NCBI GenBank assembly: GCA_011033025.1
Contig: WFMF01000580.1
Location: forward strand, 1 to 64,000
DNA from: Beroe forskalii
Taxonomy: Eukaryota; Ctenophora; Nuda; Beroida; Beroidae
Direction of reading: 5' to 3'
Length of the DNA stretch: 64,000 nucleotides
Below are positions 62,171 through 64,000 of this stretch, piece after piece. The notes below the pieces were generated by a model. That model was given only the letters and a program-made list of their open reading frames with translations, searched no databases and was not told the DNA's origin. Every line of letters starts with the position of its first letter. Within the stretch, counting starts at the first letter, position 1. The position numbers were made by a program, and so were the translations under genes.

Positions 62171-63068
62171 ACTGTGACATAACAAGTTGAACCATTCCGT
62201 CGAATCACTTCCACCATGACCAATCTTACATTGCTGACGCCATCTGGTGTAACTCTGACACCAGTTTGATATACATTAGCCGACAGAAATTTGAATATTA
62301 GATCGAAAAGTTATATTTCTTAGATTTAGAAAACAATAAACATACAAATTTGTGTGACAGAAAAAGGATATCAGTCGTTAGTTTGTGATATGACAGCTTA
62401 AACACAGATCATTAGGTTTTGTGGTATTTTTCAAAAAGTGTGGCAACTGGCACTATCACAATCCTCGTAGGTAGATTTAGGCAATCCGCAATGTGACTGC
62501 TGCACTAATTTTCTCTGAGCCAAAAACAGCAAAACATTAATATAAATAATGTGGCAAAAACAATAAAAATAAAGTAGTGTGGAAGAGAACGAAAATCTGT
62601 GTTAAAGTGCCACGCTATATTCTTACTTTCATATATTTGCCATATATTTGCCATTATAGTGTGTCATTTGTGACAATGTGGCAATCATCGTTAACTTTAA
62701 TGAGTGGCCCTCTTCTGGAAAGCGCGAATAAGAAATTCAGCTGTCCACCTCGCATTCTGGCTGCGCGCAATTTAATTTTGTTAAATTGGGAACGCGCGCG
62801 CTTGCATGCCGGCATGCATGCATGTACGTATATGGGCCTGATGCGTACCGTACGATGTATGCATGCAGTGGACCCAATTGCCCATTTCTCCTTGCTACTG
62901 ATACCAGTAAACAGTTGATTGACACTGCTCTTAAAAACCATTTACTCCAATGTCTTATCTATAGAGGTGTATGGGTAAACTACAAACATAACAAAATACT
63001 GTACATACCAATTTTACTTGACACCACCTACTCAATAATGTTTACAGAACATAAATCAGTAATATTGA
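62171..63068. other. Spacer before the TRUB2-like exons
   Basis: The match with copy A fades out at about 62570-62650. A CG-rich alternating stretch (gcatgccggcatgcatgcatg) lies at 62803-62825. A piece at 62945-63005 repeats 52473-52535. The 5' exons of the TRUB2-like gene were expected around here but I could not identify them. Confidence 0.4.
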
Positions 63069-63720
63069 CACCAGTTTACTCTCGGTACTGACGGTCACTT
63101 TAGGGCCGTCCTTAAAAACGTCTGCAATGAGGGGGACTTGGGAGGTTTGGCCAGTGTAGCCATGGGGGTGTGTAGCCGATTCGAACGTCTGCATTTTACG
63201 AAATTTTGCGGACGTCCTTTCTCGACAGCCCCTAATTATTCTATCGACTGCGGTTTGCTACAACATCAAAAACTCCTTCAGATGAAACACTCTGGTGCCC
63301 TTAACGCGTACTCAGAAGGAATTATCATCATTGGTCTTGGAGAAGCTGTTAAATACAACCAGGTAAGGTTTATTACTGTATTATAGGGCCTGTATCGGTC
63401 GATCTAATGGAATGGGATCGGTCCATCGATCAGCCGATCGAATGGAGGAGATTGATCGACAACCCAATTCGATCGACCGATTTGTTATACATGCCCCACA
63501 GAATTAAAATGCCTTGCATTACAAGGATATTTTGACTTCTTTACTTGGTATGATTTTTAGCACCACTAGCCATGGTAATTATATGAGAAGTTACTGAATT
63601 AACTGGTAGTATCACCTGCCTCACCTGCAGGCAATCCGAAGTCACACTAGGATGTATCTTGTCAGAGGGGTTCTAGGGGTCGCCACTTCCACCTTCGACT
63701 GCACGGGCGACTACACCAAA
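63069..63720 (+). CDS. TRUB2: TRUB2-like mitochondrial pseudouridine synthase, two internal exons (partial)
   Basis: TruB-family enzymes convert uridine to pseudouridine; TRUB2 acts on mitochondrial RNA. The first exon is open from 63069 at the earliest (true 5' border unknown) to 63362. It encodes LLQMKHSGALNAYSEG followed by IIIIGLGEAVKYNQ and ends at a good donor (gtaagg). The second exon, 63631-63720 (acceptor ctgcag, donor gtaag, phase 0 on both sides), encodes YLVRGVLGVATSTFDCTGDY. Aligned without gaps to human TRUB2 (LKVGVGHRLDAQASG), the two match at the conserved Leu and Gly of the catalytic motif, but the catalytic Asp position is Asn here. The N-terminal KPxG region was not found, and later exons lie beyond the window. 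It could be a real, diverged gene or a decaying copy. Confidence 0.6.
63390..63490. repeat. GATCG-rich palindromic cluster in the TRUB2-like intron
   Basis: Repeated cgatcgat, ccgatcgaatgga and gatcgaccgat pieces in direct and inverted order make a small self-complementary region. It is probably another short element. Confidence 0.4.
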
Positions 63721-63734
63721 GTAAGACTGATAGA

Positions 63735-63890
63735 GATCGTTCACATATTACGTAATCAATTTTTGGCCGACTTTACCCCCCCCCCCCTCGTAATCAAGTT
63801 TACAGTAGTTGCATTTGTTACAATAACATTTTACGTAATCATTCGGAAACACAATCTCCCCCTTGGTGATTACGTTATATGTGAACGATC
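63735..63890. mobile_element. 156-bp MITE with 24-bp inverted ends
   Basis: The ends GATCGTTCACATATTACG and its reverse complement match over 24 bp with one difference. It lies just after the donor of the second TRUB2-like exon. The interior has runs of C (63778-63787) and repeated ttacgtaatca pieces. The 94-codon frame that crosses it is not supported. Confidence 0.7.
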
Positions 63891-64000
63891 TGATATTGGC
63901 GAATTAGTAATTCGCCAGTTACGTCATCTTTTGTAGCGCGCGGTAGCGCTTGGTGACGTCACATGGCTGGCGCGAAATCTAACGGCAGTATTTTATTGGT

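Noticed and set aside
62577-63091. Open frames on both strands before the TRUB2-like exons
   Set aside because: No domain, no phase link to the exon at 63069-63362, and part of the region is a dispersed repeat.

Overview
The window reads as nuclear DNA of an animal, most likely a marine invertebrate. It holds intron-rich genes with GT/AG introns and metazoan housekeeping families (GUK1, COG8, a TRUB2-like gene), plus CR1-like LINEs, Helitrons, hAT elements and very many small inverted-repeat elements with CG-rich cores. No bacterial operons, rRNA or tRNA genes were recognised. I cannot name the species.

Layout. 1-7650: mobile and tandem repeats only (MITEs, two long inverted-repeat elements, a degenerate 20-22 bp array, a 33-bp minisatellite). 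9390-12614 (+): a seven-exon gene for an acidic, low-complexity protein with about thirty DQV-type repeats, a coiled coil and a C-terminal CaaX box (CVVM); every exon junction keeps phase. 16608-20923 (-): a complete five-exon guanylate kinase gene (GUK1), convergent with the CaaX gene. 21.9-24.6 kb: a decayed CR1-like LINE. 24.6-26.5 kb: CG-rich palindromes, then two Helitrons joined head to tail. 26751-40212 (-): a complete 13-exon COG8 gene (Golgi tethering complex subunit), one intron of which carries a 7.5-kb foldback of 11-bp TAGCCCC satellite. 47226-62.6 kb: a second copy of about 17 kb of this locus, holding COG8 exons 1-8 only. 63.07 kb to the end (+): two exons of a TRUB2-like pseudouridine synthase gene that runs out of the window.

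The most informative structure is the pair of near-identical copies, A (about 29.14-47.22 kb) and B (about 47.23-62.65 kb). Either it is a recent tandem duplication or, as I think more likely, two alleles of one locus assembled end to end. Low-quality homopolymer-rich sequence lies at 31.68-32.60 kb and just before the junction at 46.4-47.2 kb. Either way, comparing A with B gives filled and empty sites for a hAT element with an 8-bp target duplication, a LINE, a reverse-transcriptase retroelement, a foldback, and a set of 60-110 bp MITEs that make 9-bp target duplications.

The genes are unrelated housekeeping functions (nucleotide metabolism, Golgi traffic, RNA modification) plus one unrecognised CaaX protein. 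I saw no multi-gene system that would be new. The novelty lies in the CaaX protein and the very active small-transposon population.
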